DNA of 64,000 bases from CAVSUZ01 sp963834715 (GTDB taxonomy: Bacteria; Pseudomonadota; Alphaproteobacteria; Acetobacterales; Acetobacteraceae), in contig CAWIDE010000030.1 of NCBI GenBank assembly GCA_963834715.1, positions 1 through 64,000 on the forward strand, given 5' to 3'. Positions 54,387 through 63,204 of this stretch are shown here, one piece after another; the stretch's first letter is position 1; every line of letters starts with the position of its first letter. The position numbers and the translations under genes are program-made. The notes beneath the pieces are model-generated. The model was not told where the DNA came from, made no database searches, and saw nothing but the letters and a program-made list of their open reading frames with translations.

Positions 54387-55541
54387 TTAAGATACATCAG
54401 CCGAGGCTGATCCTCTTCTCCCAGCGCGGGCCGCTTGATATTGAGTGATGCTACTGGGTTGTGCCGTCCGTGAGCAGATGAGGCGCTTTGCTGCCCTGCG
54501 GACCGCCTGGTCAAACCTGGAGAGGGGAAGCCGCTCCAGTCTAATCTCAGGGAATTCGTAGCTTATCGCCCCGAAACTCTCTTTGAAGCGAGATACACCA
54601 CCGTCGCTCGGACCAGACCTGCCCATCTGGTACCAGCGGCTTCCTCGCTGGCAGGCGTCTTGGATGGCAAGCCAATGCAACAGAAAGTTGGCGCGGGTGG
54701 GACCGGCAAGTTCTTGGTCCATGGCCCCACGGGTGTAATGGTCGTTCGGGCCCCTCAACACCACAATCCCGGCCACTGGCTGCCCACGGTGATGGGCAAT
54801 CCAGATGGCCGCAGCACCAGTCGCATGCTTGGCGATCTGCTTCCACCGAGTGTCCGGGTTCAGTCGCCTACCCTGCGAACGCACCAGCCAGAGAGGATGT
54901 CGCGAACGTCTCGCCCAGCGTTCCGTCGAGAGCAGCCACAGTTCATGGAAGACGCCGAGCAACCCCCCGGTCGTGTCGCATTCGACCTCAAGCCCCTGCT
55001 TCTCCGCCTTGCGAACACACCGCCTCGCGTTTTCGGAGAACCGCTTCCAGACCGAGCCGACACCACCATCCAACTTGACGGCGTGCGCCCGCGACCGCAG
55101 AATCGTGGCATTGCGAACTTCATCGGTTACCTTAGACCATGCAGCGCCCTGTGTGCAATTTGGGCATAGCGATCGGCGCAGCGGATACGAGGCCGACAGA
55201 TCGGCATAAACCGTCGCCGCTTCGTCCGGCGTGACACGGCCGCCAACGAGACCTCCGTAACCCCATCCCGCGGGTAAGGACGCTTCGAAAAGTGTAAGTC
55301 CACAGCTTCGCTTGGCCATCATCGGGAGAACGAGATGGCGCCCTGAGGGCCAGAAGTAGAGACGGCTTGCGTCCGTCCATCCATCCACCGCGCTGATCAG
55401 GTCGGTCCACTCAGGTGTTTGGGACAGTAGAGTATCTGGATCAGCTGCTAGAGCGGACCGCCATAGGTCCCGTGGAGCCGGGCTAATGACTTGCACCGCC
55501 TGGCCCAGACCCATGGGCAACACCAACGCCTCTTGCTCCAT
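54387..55541 (-). CDS. FemAB-like (GNAT-fold) transferase
   Basis: The ~384-residue product has two GNAT-like halves, with VWKRFSENARRCVRKAEKQG, IWIAHHRGQPVAGIVVLRG and NFLLHWLAIQDACQRGSRWY, characteristic of FemAB/FemX-type proteins linked to EPS loci. It probably transfers an acyl or aminoacyl group to a sugar precursor. I chose the ATG at 55541; the longer frame lacks coding character. It is divergent from the deacetylase gene. Confidence 0.78.
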   Translation of the reverse strand: MEQEALVLPMGLGQAVQVISPAPRDLWRSALAADPDTLLSQTPEWTDLISAVDGWTDASRLYFWPSGRHLVLPMMAKRSCGLTLFEASLPAGWGYGGLVGGRVTPDEAATVYADLSASYPLRRSLCPNCTQGAAWSKVTDEVRNATILRSRAHAVKLDGGVGSVWKRFSENARRCVRKAEKQGLEVECDTTGGLLGVFHELWLLSTERWARRSRHPLWLVRSQGRRLNPDTRWKQIAKHATGAAAIWIAHHRGQPVAGIVVLRGPNDHYTRGAMDQELAGPTRANFLLHWLAIQDACQRGSRWYQMGRSGPSDGGVSRFKESFGAISYEFPEIRLERLPLSRFDQAVRRAAKRLICSRTAQPSSITQYQAARAGRRGSASADVS

Positions 55542-55875
55542 CACACAGGGCTCGCAAAGCCATTCGCGAAAAACGCCTTCCAGAAAGCGCAGGCTGACCT
55601 TCAGGTGGCGCCCCGGATGCTGCAAGGGAAATTCTGGACGCCGCCTGCAAGCCGAGGATTTCTGTGGATTACCCCATAATCGCAGCGGGAATAGCCGGCC
55701 ACATGCACAAAGGGAGTAACCCGCGGCTAGAGATCGGCTACCACAATTGCCTTGGCCTCCGCCGATGTGCCGCGGACTAGGATGCGGGAGAACATTAGCC
55801 CTGGGCGGCACAAAGAGATCCATTTTTGTGCAAGGTGCGGAATGGGCTTGGCAATGGCTTTGGAGCTGAGGTGCC
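55542..55875. promoter_or_regulatory. Divergent promoter region between the two EPS arms
   Basis: This 334-bp gap separates the minus-strand arm (FemAB-like to sugar transferase) from the plus-strand arm (deacetylase, flippase). No obvious operator repeats were seen; promoters are inferred from layout alone. Confidence 0.4.
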
Positions 55876-57012
55876 ATGGACCTGCATCAGGGCCCGTATG
55901 ATACTCAAGGTAACGTCGCCCGAACCAGGGATAGAACGGCGCATTTCCCCGGTCGCGTTCGATGGCTCGGCACTCCATCCGAACGTCGCTTCTGGAGGGA
56001 CCTGCTCTTCAGGACAGGGTCCACAGTTGCTGACGCGCTCGGAGTATTAAATTTGCTCGAACTTCTGGGTAGCAGAGAGACTGGATGCTTGTTCACCTTG
56101 CATCGAGTGGCAAGGCCGGGGGAGTGGGCGGCAATGCCTGATAGAAGTTTCTATTGCGACGTGGATTGCCTCGATAAAATACTGCACTATCTGAAGTCGT
56201 CAGGTTGGGAGTTTCTGACAATGAGCGAAGTAACGGAGCGTCTGTCTGGAAAGACGCTCGGCGGTCGCTTTGTCAATTTCTCGGTTGATGATGTTTATCG
56301 TGATACTTACGAGTTAGCGGTTCCGCTGTTCCAACGCCATAAGGTGCCGCTGACCCTTTACGTGACTACCGGTATCCCGGATGGCTCATGTGTCCTGTGG
56401 TGGGCTGGGCTAAACACAATATTGCGGAACTGCACTAGTGTTTATGTACCTTGGACAGCAGGTGAATTACGGGTCCAGATCGATACATCGTATAAGAAGC
56501 GTCGCCTGTTTTCGCTCCTGCATTCTGCCTGGGAAAAGCGCGCGATAACCGCTTATAAGGCCTTTTGCTCGGCAAACGGCTATGACTTGGAGGAATTGCA
56601 TTGGCTCAATGCGGCGCAATGGACCATGCTCGATAGCCTCCGCGGGGACCCCTGGGTCGAGATAGCCGCACACACGATTTCGCACCCGCGGCTCTCCAGG
56701 TTACCGGAGAACGAAGCAATCGCAGAAATCACAGGTAGCCGAAGCCGAATTCAGGAGCGTCTCGGAGTTCCCGTATATCATTTTGCCTTTCCCCATGGCG
56801 ACAGCTCTGCGTGTGGTCCGCGCGAATATGAATTAGTACGGCAATGCGGCTTCGCGTCCGCTGTGACAACCCACAAGGGCGTTTTGCAGCCTGGCAGGGA
56901 CATTGATGCTTTTGCCCTACCCCGCGTCACCTTGCAGGGTGAACAGCGGCGTATCTCGGCCATCAAGGCACACATCACGGGTTTAAGCGCGCTGATCGCG
57001 CCGCGAAATTAA
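55876..57012 (+). CDS. Polysaccharide deacetylase (NodB homology)
   Basis: The 378-residue protein has VNFSVDDVYRDTYE (the Asp-Asp motif, usually TFDDG), AAHTISHPRLSRL (H-x3-H metal ligands) and HFAFPHGD. These are NodB motifs 1-3, though motif 1 is unusual (S-V-D-D-V). It should remove N- or O-acetyl groups from the polysaccharide. No signal peptide is visible, so it may act on lipid-linked precursors in the cytosol. The ATG at 55876 is the first in frame; the true start may be downstream. Confidence 0.82.
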   Translation: MDLHQGPYDTQGNVARTRDRTAHFPGRVRWLGTPSERRFWRDLLFRTGSTVADALGVLNLLELLGSRETGCLFTLHRVARPGEWAAMPDRSFYCDVDCLDKILHYLKSSGWEFLTMSEVTERLSGKTLGGRFVNFSVDDVYRDTYELAVPLFQRHKVPLTLYVTTGIPDGSCVLWWAGLNTILRNCTSVYVPWTAGELRVQIDTSYKKRRLFSLLHSAWEKRAITAYKAFCSANGYDLEELHWLNAAQWTMLDSLRGDPWVEIAAHTISHPRLSRLPENEAIAEITGSRSRIQERLGVPVYHFAFPHGDSSACGPREYELVRQCGFASAVTTHKGVLQPGRDIDAFALPRVTLQGEQRRISAIKAHITGLSALIAPRN

Positions 57013-57014
57013 GC

Positions 57015-59439
57015 ATGGCTTGCGTTATGCGCGGACTTATTGGAAATTCATTCAGGTGCACCCAAAAGTCCGGAACGGGGGATCGCCACGATACATCGGT
57101 CTCCCGCGAGCACCAGCGCAGCGAATTGCAGAGCACGGTTCAGCATGCTACCCGGCGACGCTCGATCGGGATGAACGAGGTCCTCGCAGTACTCGATCAG
57201 GCCGCGGTGAGCGGCGCCAACTTCCTCGCGACTGTCGCAGTAGGACGCTGGGCCAGGCCAGCGGAACTGGGCATCTATGCACTAGGCATGTCCATCGTCT
57301 TCATATTAATAAACGTCCAGAGGTCATTGATCATCCTCCCATATGCAGTCCGACAGAACCCGGCCAACGATCATGTCAGACACGCAGGGCATTTGCTCAT
57401 CAAGAGCGCCTTACTCTCGGCTGTGGTAACGTTGGCACTGAGCGCATTTGCTGTAATCTCATTGGCTACCCATGTCCGCGCCAGGGTGATTATTCTGCTT
57501 TTGGTGCTAGCTTGGTTCGTCCCTATCGCGATCCTACGTGAATTCATCCGGCAGATCTGCTTCGCGCATATGCGGCTCAGGCAGGTACTTATTATCGATT
57601 GCGCCGCCTTCCTCCTGCAGACAGCCACCCTGGTGTGGTTGGGTGTGTCGCAGCATATTTCGGCTGCCACGACATTCATCTGCAGCGGTGCGGCATTTAT
57701 GCCCATCATTGCCATCTGGTTGTACCTGAACAGAGGAGATCTGCGCATCGACGGCTTTCGTTTCCGCGAGTCAATCCAGCAGAGTTGGGGCTTGGGAGGG
57801 TGGCTGCTTGCTTCTCAACTGACAGCCACCGTAAACGCGAGCGTCGCCGTCTGGCTGATCACGGTTATGGATGGTGCCGGGCCCGCCGGTGTTTACGCAG
57901 CGTGTGCGGCGCTGGCGTCAGTCGCGAATCCTGCTATCGCGGGACTCAATAATATGCTGGTCCCTCGCACAGTACTTGCCCTGCGGCGAGAAGGCGCCGA
58001 AGGCCTGAAGAGCCAGATAGTTTCCGACGCCATCCTGCTCGGCATTGTCATGCTGGGGTTCAATGTCCTTCTGGCATGCACCTCTACCAGTCTCATCACC
58101 TTCCTGTATCGTGCTTCTTATATAGGACATCAGCGCGTGATCCAGGCAGTAGCATTGGCGAGCCTCTTTTCAGCGATCGGCGTACCGGCGGCCAATGGTC
58201 TCACGGCCACGGAGAAGCCGCGAGGCATTCTGTGGGCCAGCGTGTGCGGCATCGCGGTGACGGGTGGTTTCGGACTGTTACTAGTCGCGAACTATGGGGT
58301 CGCAGGTGCGGCTTACGCCGTTCTGACCGGCAATTTGGTTGGAACGGCAGGTCGGTGGATCGCTCTTCTACGCATTAGCCGCCGCAGGCAGGATGATGAC
58401 GCCTGCGCGGTCGCGAAAGTGCAGGCAGTACCGAGTCAACTTGAACCGCGGCGCGATCCCGATTGGTGGGCACTCCGGCGGGTCGACGGCGGCTCAGAGG
58501 CGACGATTTACGCGGCCGAATCCGCGGCGGATAGTCCTCGCGTCCTTGCTGTCAAACTCTATAAGCCATCAACTTCGCTGGCTTCGGCCAGGCAGCAGTT
58601 CTCGGCTATTGCCCACCTTCACCACGCCATAAGCGGGCGGCGCATCGATGGCTGGACAATCACAGTCCCTGCTCCTATCTACCTTTCCGAAGCTCCACTG
58701 GCATTAGTAACAACTATGCTGACAGGGCGCAGCCTACTACAGCATTTGAAAAGTCGCAATTGCGCCACTAAGTCCGATGAACTTACCGCCGTTGCCGCTG
58801 CGATTGCAGCCGCATTGAGACCGGTACTGGGCGCAAGACCGGCTTCATGGCGACCTTAATCTCACTAATGTATTGTGTGACTTTGAGACCCATACATTAT
58901 CTTTTGTTGATCCAGGCGTTCTCCCCAAAACGGTCGGCAACTTACCAGAGGAGTTGAACTCTTCATCACGAGATTTAGCCTACCTGTTGCATGAAGCCGT
59001 GACGACTGTTAGTGATTCCCAAGGGCGACTTGGCCTCGAGGTGCGCAAGAGTGCATTCGCAAAGGCGATAATACGTGCGGTGCTGGCGGAGATTCCCACA
59101 GTCAACGAGAAGCGACGCCTGCTCGATGAGGTCCAGTTTTGCGCCAGAATTTGCGAAAGGCTACTCGAACCTTCATACACTCCTCGGGGGTTCTGGCGCG
59201 GCCTGCTGCGATTTGTTGGGCGCTGCCGGATTGCAACCCTGATCGGGGCGCTCGGTTCGGAATTGGGAATCCCCAACCAACCGAAAGGAGACCTCTACCG
59301 CGGTCCGATCTGGGCTCATCTCTCGCTAACGGACGGGCGCCGACCTGACATTTCCCTGGGACATTCTACCCAAGCCGGTATGGAAGGAGGTCATTTCGAC
59401 GATCCGCAGAAATCCCCTACCGACGTTCATTTCCCTTAG
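57015..59439 (+). CDS. Wzx-like flippase fused to an APH-like kinase domain (frameshifted)
   Basis: The first ~460 residues form a MATE/MOP-type flippase with about 12 membrane segments (GWLLASQLTATVNASVAVWL, NMLVPRTVLALRREG). A linker then leads to a kinase-like domain: RRVDGGSEATIYAAES (glycine loop), VLAVKLYKPS (Lys), then in another frame HGDLNLTNVLCDFE and LSFVDPGVLPKTVG (catalytic loop and metal Asp). The frames change near 58840, where the first ends WRP-stop at 58859 and the second holds HGDLN. Corrected, the protein is about 800 residues. The flippase would move lipid-linked units across the membrane; the kinase could control it or phosphorylate the cargo. The start may be 57015 or ATG 57171. 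Confidence 0.78.
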
Positions 59440-59468
59440 GCCATTCTTTTCCGTGAGAGGCTCTTGCA

Positions 59469-59948
59469 ATGGCGACCTCAATCACTGAATCCGGCCCGGC
59501 CTGGATATGGGTATCTTGGTCCAAGATCGCTAAATTTGTTGTGGCGCTTCTCCGCAAGAAGACTGCCGGCCATATGGCTTCTGGATCCGCTCAGTTCACT
59601 GCGGCCGGCCGCAAGAGGGCTATTTCAAAATACATCTGTCTGGTTGAGCGCCATCCGACCGCCATCCTCGATTCTGCCAGACTGCCTTTGCCGAAGGACC
59701 ACATGGAAGCCATACTGAAGTGTGCATGGCTGGCGGCACGAGATCAAGCAGAACGCGATCTCTTGGAGACTGCCTATATTAAGCTTGCCCAATTCCATGA
59801 CAATGTAGGGATGACCCCAATCGACGGTTATGTTCCATTCAATGCTGATTCCAGCAAAACCACAGTGATACTGAAAAAATATGCCGAGCTTTGCCACAGA
59901 ACCGGTCGCGAAATAGATGTGCGGAGGATCGCTTTCGGAGAACGATGA
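59469..59948 (+). CDS. Hypothetical protein (159 aa) of the EPS locus
   Basis: The ATG follows GAGAGGCTC. The product has a short amphipathic N-terminus and a helical main part (SAQFTAAGRKRAISKYICLV, DHMEAILKCAWLAARDQAER, DLLETAYIKLAQFHDNVG). I recognise no family. Its stop overlaps the next gene (ATGA), so the two are coupled. Confidence 0.6.
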   Translation: MATSITESGPAWIWVSWSKIAKFVVALLRKKTAGHMASGSAQFTAAGRKRAISKYICLVERHPTAILDSARLPLPKDHMEAILKCAWLAARDQAERDLLETAYIKLAQFHDNVGMTPIDGYVPFNADSSKTTVILKKYAELCHRTGREIDVRRIAFGER

Positions 59949-60325
59949 TGGCCTACGCGCCAAAGGAGAATCTGGTCGCCGTCGCCGATGCGCCGCCGAC
60001 TATCGAGGGCGCGCTGAAGGCGGCATTCCAGACCGCCGATATTTACTATCCATTCACCGATCTGCTGGTTACCGATCCTTATGCCGCGATGACGAACGGC
60101 GCGATCCTCGCGTTCTATATCGGCGCATCGGACGAGGTCGGCGGCACCAAGACCCAAATGGTGGCCTGGGCCAATCGCGACGTGTTCCTGCAAATCTGGA
60201 TCGGCGCCATTGACAAGCTGCCTCGACGGGTGCGGGCGGTGTACAGCGTGGACCCGCTGGGGTTGCGCCATCAACTCGACCTGGTACCGGTGGCCGGTAA
60301 TCAGTTGATATTCATTGACGTGTGA
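59945..60325 (+). CDS. DUF2092-like protein, N-terminally truncated
   Basis: The 126-residue product reads APPTIEGALKAAFQTADIYY, PFTDLLVTDPYAAMTNGAIL, AFYIGASDEVGGTKTQMVAW and VFLQIWIGAIDKLPRRVRAV. The order D(L)YYPxxDLLxxDPYA, YIGxSxxVGG and QIWIxxxxxLPRR is that of DUF2092 proteins, which are longer and exported. Here the signal peptide and first half are missing and the end is altered, so it is probably a remnant co-opted by the operon. Confidence 0.5.
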   Translation: MMAYAPKENLVAVADAPPTIEGALKAAFQTADIYYPFTDLLVTDPYAAMTNGAILAFYIGASDEVGGTKTQMVAWANRDVFLQIWIGAIDKLPRRVRAVYSVDPLGLRHQLDLVPVAGNQLIFIDV

Positions 60326-61115
60326 GGGGCAGACCAGAACTCGTTTCTTGCCCAGGCGCGGGTGGTGATGGAGGCAATGCGCTCGGGCATTTGCATGAGC
60401 TTGTTCCAGGGCCCGGGACATCCCCGGGTTGAGCAGGAGAGCGAGTTGCCGCCCGGAGATCAGCAATCTGCGGACGAAGCCAGTCGCCGCTACGATTAGC
60501 GCTAATTCCCCTCCATTGCTGCTAAAGTCTGCTCCAGCGACCTAAAAAGCGGCTCAATTCCGCTAATTAGCGCCAACTTTGCCACTCCGCAGGCCCCGAC
60601 CAAGGTTCGCAAAACCACGAAACATGACGAGGCCAAGTGTTCGACATTGACCCGTCTTGAAAGTGAATGTGCAATCAATTGCACAAACTCGCCAAAAGAT
60701 CTGGCGCTAAAGGTTTCGTCCCATCCTTGAAAATGGCCAACTGCCTCTGCCAGTATGGCAGACATGGAACATGACGAGGGCCGAGTGTCGCTTACACAGA
60801 ATTACGCTTGGCCAGCGGGCGGCGACGTTGACCCGGTTTTAAAACTGAATCTCATCATCAACCAGAACTCCGCGCTGAGCAAGTGGTTTCGCGCCCCGGT
60901 CGACCAGGCCCTCGGACGAGCATGAGCCAGTGTATAACGGTTTGCTTGGGGCCTGCTCTGACGCTCGCACCCGTTTCTGGAAAGATAGCCTTGGCGGCAT
61001 TTTTCACGCCAGTATGTCCAGAAAGTATCTGGATGCGTTAAGCTTTAGCAAATAAAAGGTTTTCAATTGCAACTTTACTCTTTACACCGGTAGTCAGACT
61101 GCTACCACTAACGTC
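60326..61115. other. Mostly non-coding junction with repeats
   Basis: It holds palindrome copy 7 and an imperfect direct repeat: CATGACGAGG-C-AGTGT and GAC-TTGACCCG--TT-AAA-TGAAT occur at about 60630-60668 and again at about 60768-60850. A minus-strand frame at 60502-60765 (87 residues) overlaps the palindrome and is not convincing. Confidence 0.45.
60669..60684 (+). repeat. Palindrome GTGCAATCAATTGCAC, copy 7
   Basis: Exact 16-bp match (18 bp symmetric with flanking T/A). It lies 35 kb from the main cluster, about 430 bp upstream of the RarA-like phage gene. Confidence 0.9.
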
Positions 61116-62259
61116 ATGCAACATCGTAATCTTTCCGAACTGTGGGCTACATCTGAATATGATGGGCTGATGATCGATGAGGCGATGGCCAAGTTGGTTA
61201 GTGAAAGTCCGCTGATGAAGGCAGTCCCTCCTTATGCCTGGAACAAATGGGAGTGTCGGTCAGGGCTGCAGAAGAATATCAGGCGAGGCCGGACGCAAGA
61301 GGCGCTGTGTTGTGCTCATAGGCTGGCCGAGATAGACGCTCGTTATTGTTGGTACAGCTTCCACATTATCGCGATGGAAGATGTCGGTGATCCGTGGGTA
61401 GTGTTGTGGACGAGGCAAATTCTATCGGGCATTCAGCCGGCGTTGAAGAAAGTAGATGGCATGCAAGCGCTGTATGCGATTGTCGCCAGGATGTGCAAGG
61501 CGCCCAAGACCAGGGCGTATTGCGAAATCTCAGCAGCCATGGGAGGCATCTGAGCAAGGCAAGGCGCTGCTCAAAGAGGCGGCTCATTGGACGCCAGAAG
61601 ATTTGGTTTCAGCAGCAGTGACCTGCAACAGGTGGGCGGAGTGCTATGCTGCGCTTGCGCATATCACCAACAAGATCCCGAAAGGGTTCCCAAGAAATCC
61701 GCATGCGGCCAGTGTCAGGGATGAAGTGATCGGCCTGATCATGAAGGCGGAGGATGTGCCAATCATTATCAGGCGGGCAGCGAGGGCAGTGATCTTGGGT
61801 CCGACAGACAGTATGTGCTTGGGGGTTTGGGCAGTAGGCAGGACGATCTGGCGGCAGCGAGACTGCTGGATGACAATAGAGCCAGATGAGATGCCGGTCG
61901 AGGATGTCGTCAACGGTCTGCCTGCTGCAACGTTTGACATGCACACCAGAGACGGCAAGCTAGCTCTCAAAGCCTTCTACACCAGCCTGTGCAAGGTATA
62001 CCCAGAGATCAAACAAATCCCAGAGCTACGAGCGGTCAGCGCATTGGGGTATGTGGTGTTTTTCGATGAAGGGGCGAAGGTAGATCGACGGATCAGATCA
62101 GATTGGCTGAATGCTCTTATGAATTGGCAGGAGAAATCCTGCTGCGCGGCGTATGGTGTGCCAGAGCATTTGGTTGACAGGGTGCGAGAGATCGTCGGAA
62201 AGGAATTCCCCAGGCTGCATCAAAGGCGGCATTGGGCAGTTAAGATGTTCGCCGAATGA
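61116..62259 (+). pseudogene. Phage-type protein with RarA/MgsA C-terminal-like domain, frameshifted
   Basis: The first frame has YAWNKWECRSGLQKNIRRGR, TQEALCCAHRLAEIDARYCW and YSFHIIAMEDVGDPWVV. These resemble the tetramerisation/clamp-loader C-terminal domain of RarA (SAxQKxIRRGD ... EDVGxADP) without its ATPase. It stops at 61553 (AMGGI). One base later the frame SEQGKALLKEAAHWTPEDLV continues to 62259 with ITNKIPKGFPRNP and AYGVPEHLVDRVREIVGKEF. A single indel near 61545 explains the split. The stop overlaps the next ATG. Confidence 0.55.
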
Positions 62260-62430
62260 AGACTCTGATCATCGCAGCTCACCTTGACGACAAGTCCATC
62301 TCCTGTGGCGGCAAGCCTGTTGCTGAAGGCCATGAGGTGCATGTCCGGGTGCTGTTCGGTCGCACGTATGAGTATGGCAAGTCTAACAGGAGGATGGATC
62401 CTGAGGTCGAGGCTTGCGGTTCTATCAGCT
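62256..62430 (+). pseudogene. PIG-L/LmbE deacetylase-like fragment
   Basis: MKTLIIAAHLDDKSISCGGK and EGHEVHVRVLFGRTYEYGKS match the start of PIG-L family deacetylases, where AHPDDE is the metal site. Here it is AHLDDK, so the conserved Glu is missing. The homology ends at the IS630 fragment. The ATG overlaps the stop of the upstream gene. Confidence 0.6.
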
Positions 62431-62515
62431 TTCTGTCTTTGGTCTCCAGCCGCTCACGTTCGTCATGGCTGAGCCTGACCCCGTACTTCTTTACAGCGAT
62501 TTGTTTCGCGGTCAC
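62430..62515 (-). pseudogene. IS630-family transposase, N-terminal scrap
   Basis: MTAKQIAVKKYGVRLSHDER and ERLETKDRK match the first ~27 residues of IS630-type transposases; the rest is absent. Confidence 0.6.
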
Positions 62516-62601
62516 GATGCGACTCCGTCGTTACGGAGTCATCGATTCAGAGACTCTCCACAAAATCAAGGACGTAGAGTACCTAGTATAATGCCTTCGT
62601 T

Positions 62602-62800
62602 TCAACCCTCCTTGCGGAGACGAACGCCAGCTCCGCCACCGTTTTCGTCGATGAAGATCACCCTGCCTTCCTCCAGCGCCGGCTGCAGTGCAGCGAGAGT
62701 GACAGGGATCGGCTCCGTCCTACCGATTTCGAATGCCTTCACGGTCTCGCCTGAGACGCCTGCTTCCTCGGCCAGGTCGGTATTTTCCCCGGGGGCGTAC
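62602..62800 (-). pseudogene. XRE-family HTH regulator, C-terminal fragment
   Basis: DLAEEAGVSGETVKAFEIGR, TEPIPVTLAALQPALEEGRV and IFIDENGGGAGVRLRKEG match the end of small Cro/C1-type regulators. The first helix of the HTH is not recognisable upstream, so the N-terminus is lost. Confidence 0.65.
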
Positions 62801-62923
62801 CCGACGGCCTTTTTGCTGTGGATCGTCTTGTATGTTGCCGTGCCTCTCACCCCAGAACAATCCAGTGATTTCAGCCACATACTCGGCGGTCCGAGAGGTT
62901 ACGTTCTCCTCACGCCATTCGGC

Positions 62924-63149
62924 CAGCCATCTGAGTAATGCCGGCCTCGCCGACTGGGTGGCGGGCGATCTCGATGGATATGTCCGGCTCGCGATCAGCA
63001 AGGCATTGGATCAAGGGGCACTGGCGGAGTTACGACGCGAATTGCGGTCCCGGGTCAAGGCCAGTCCGCTGTGCGACGCGCCTCGCTTTGGCGGGAGCCT
63101 GGCGGCTGGGTTGCGAGCCGCTTGGCGCGACTGGTGTGAACGGCGTTAA
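62924..63149 (+). pseudogene. TPR/GT41-like (SPINDLY-type) glycosyltransferase, C-terminal fragment
   Basis: HLSNAGLADWVAGDLDGYVR, LAISKALDQGALAELRRELR and SRVKASPLCDAPRFGG, ending WRDWCERR, match the last ~75 residues of bacterial GT41-type O-linked GlcNAc-transferase-like proteins. The catalytic body is absent. Confidence 0.65.
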
Positions 63150-63204
63150 CCATTCGTAAAGGATCTGTCGGGTATCATTGCGGGCTATCAAGGAGATGCC
63201 TGCC

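Noticed and set aside
60502..60765. 87-codon minus-strand frame
   Set aside because: It reads straight through the palindrome, lacks a ribosome-binding site and matches nothing I know.
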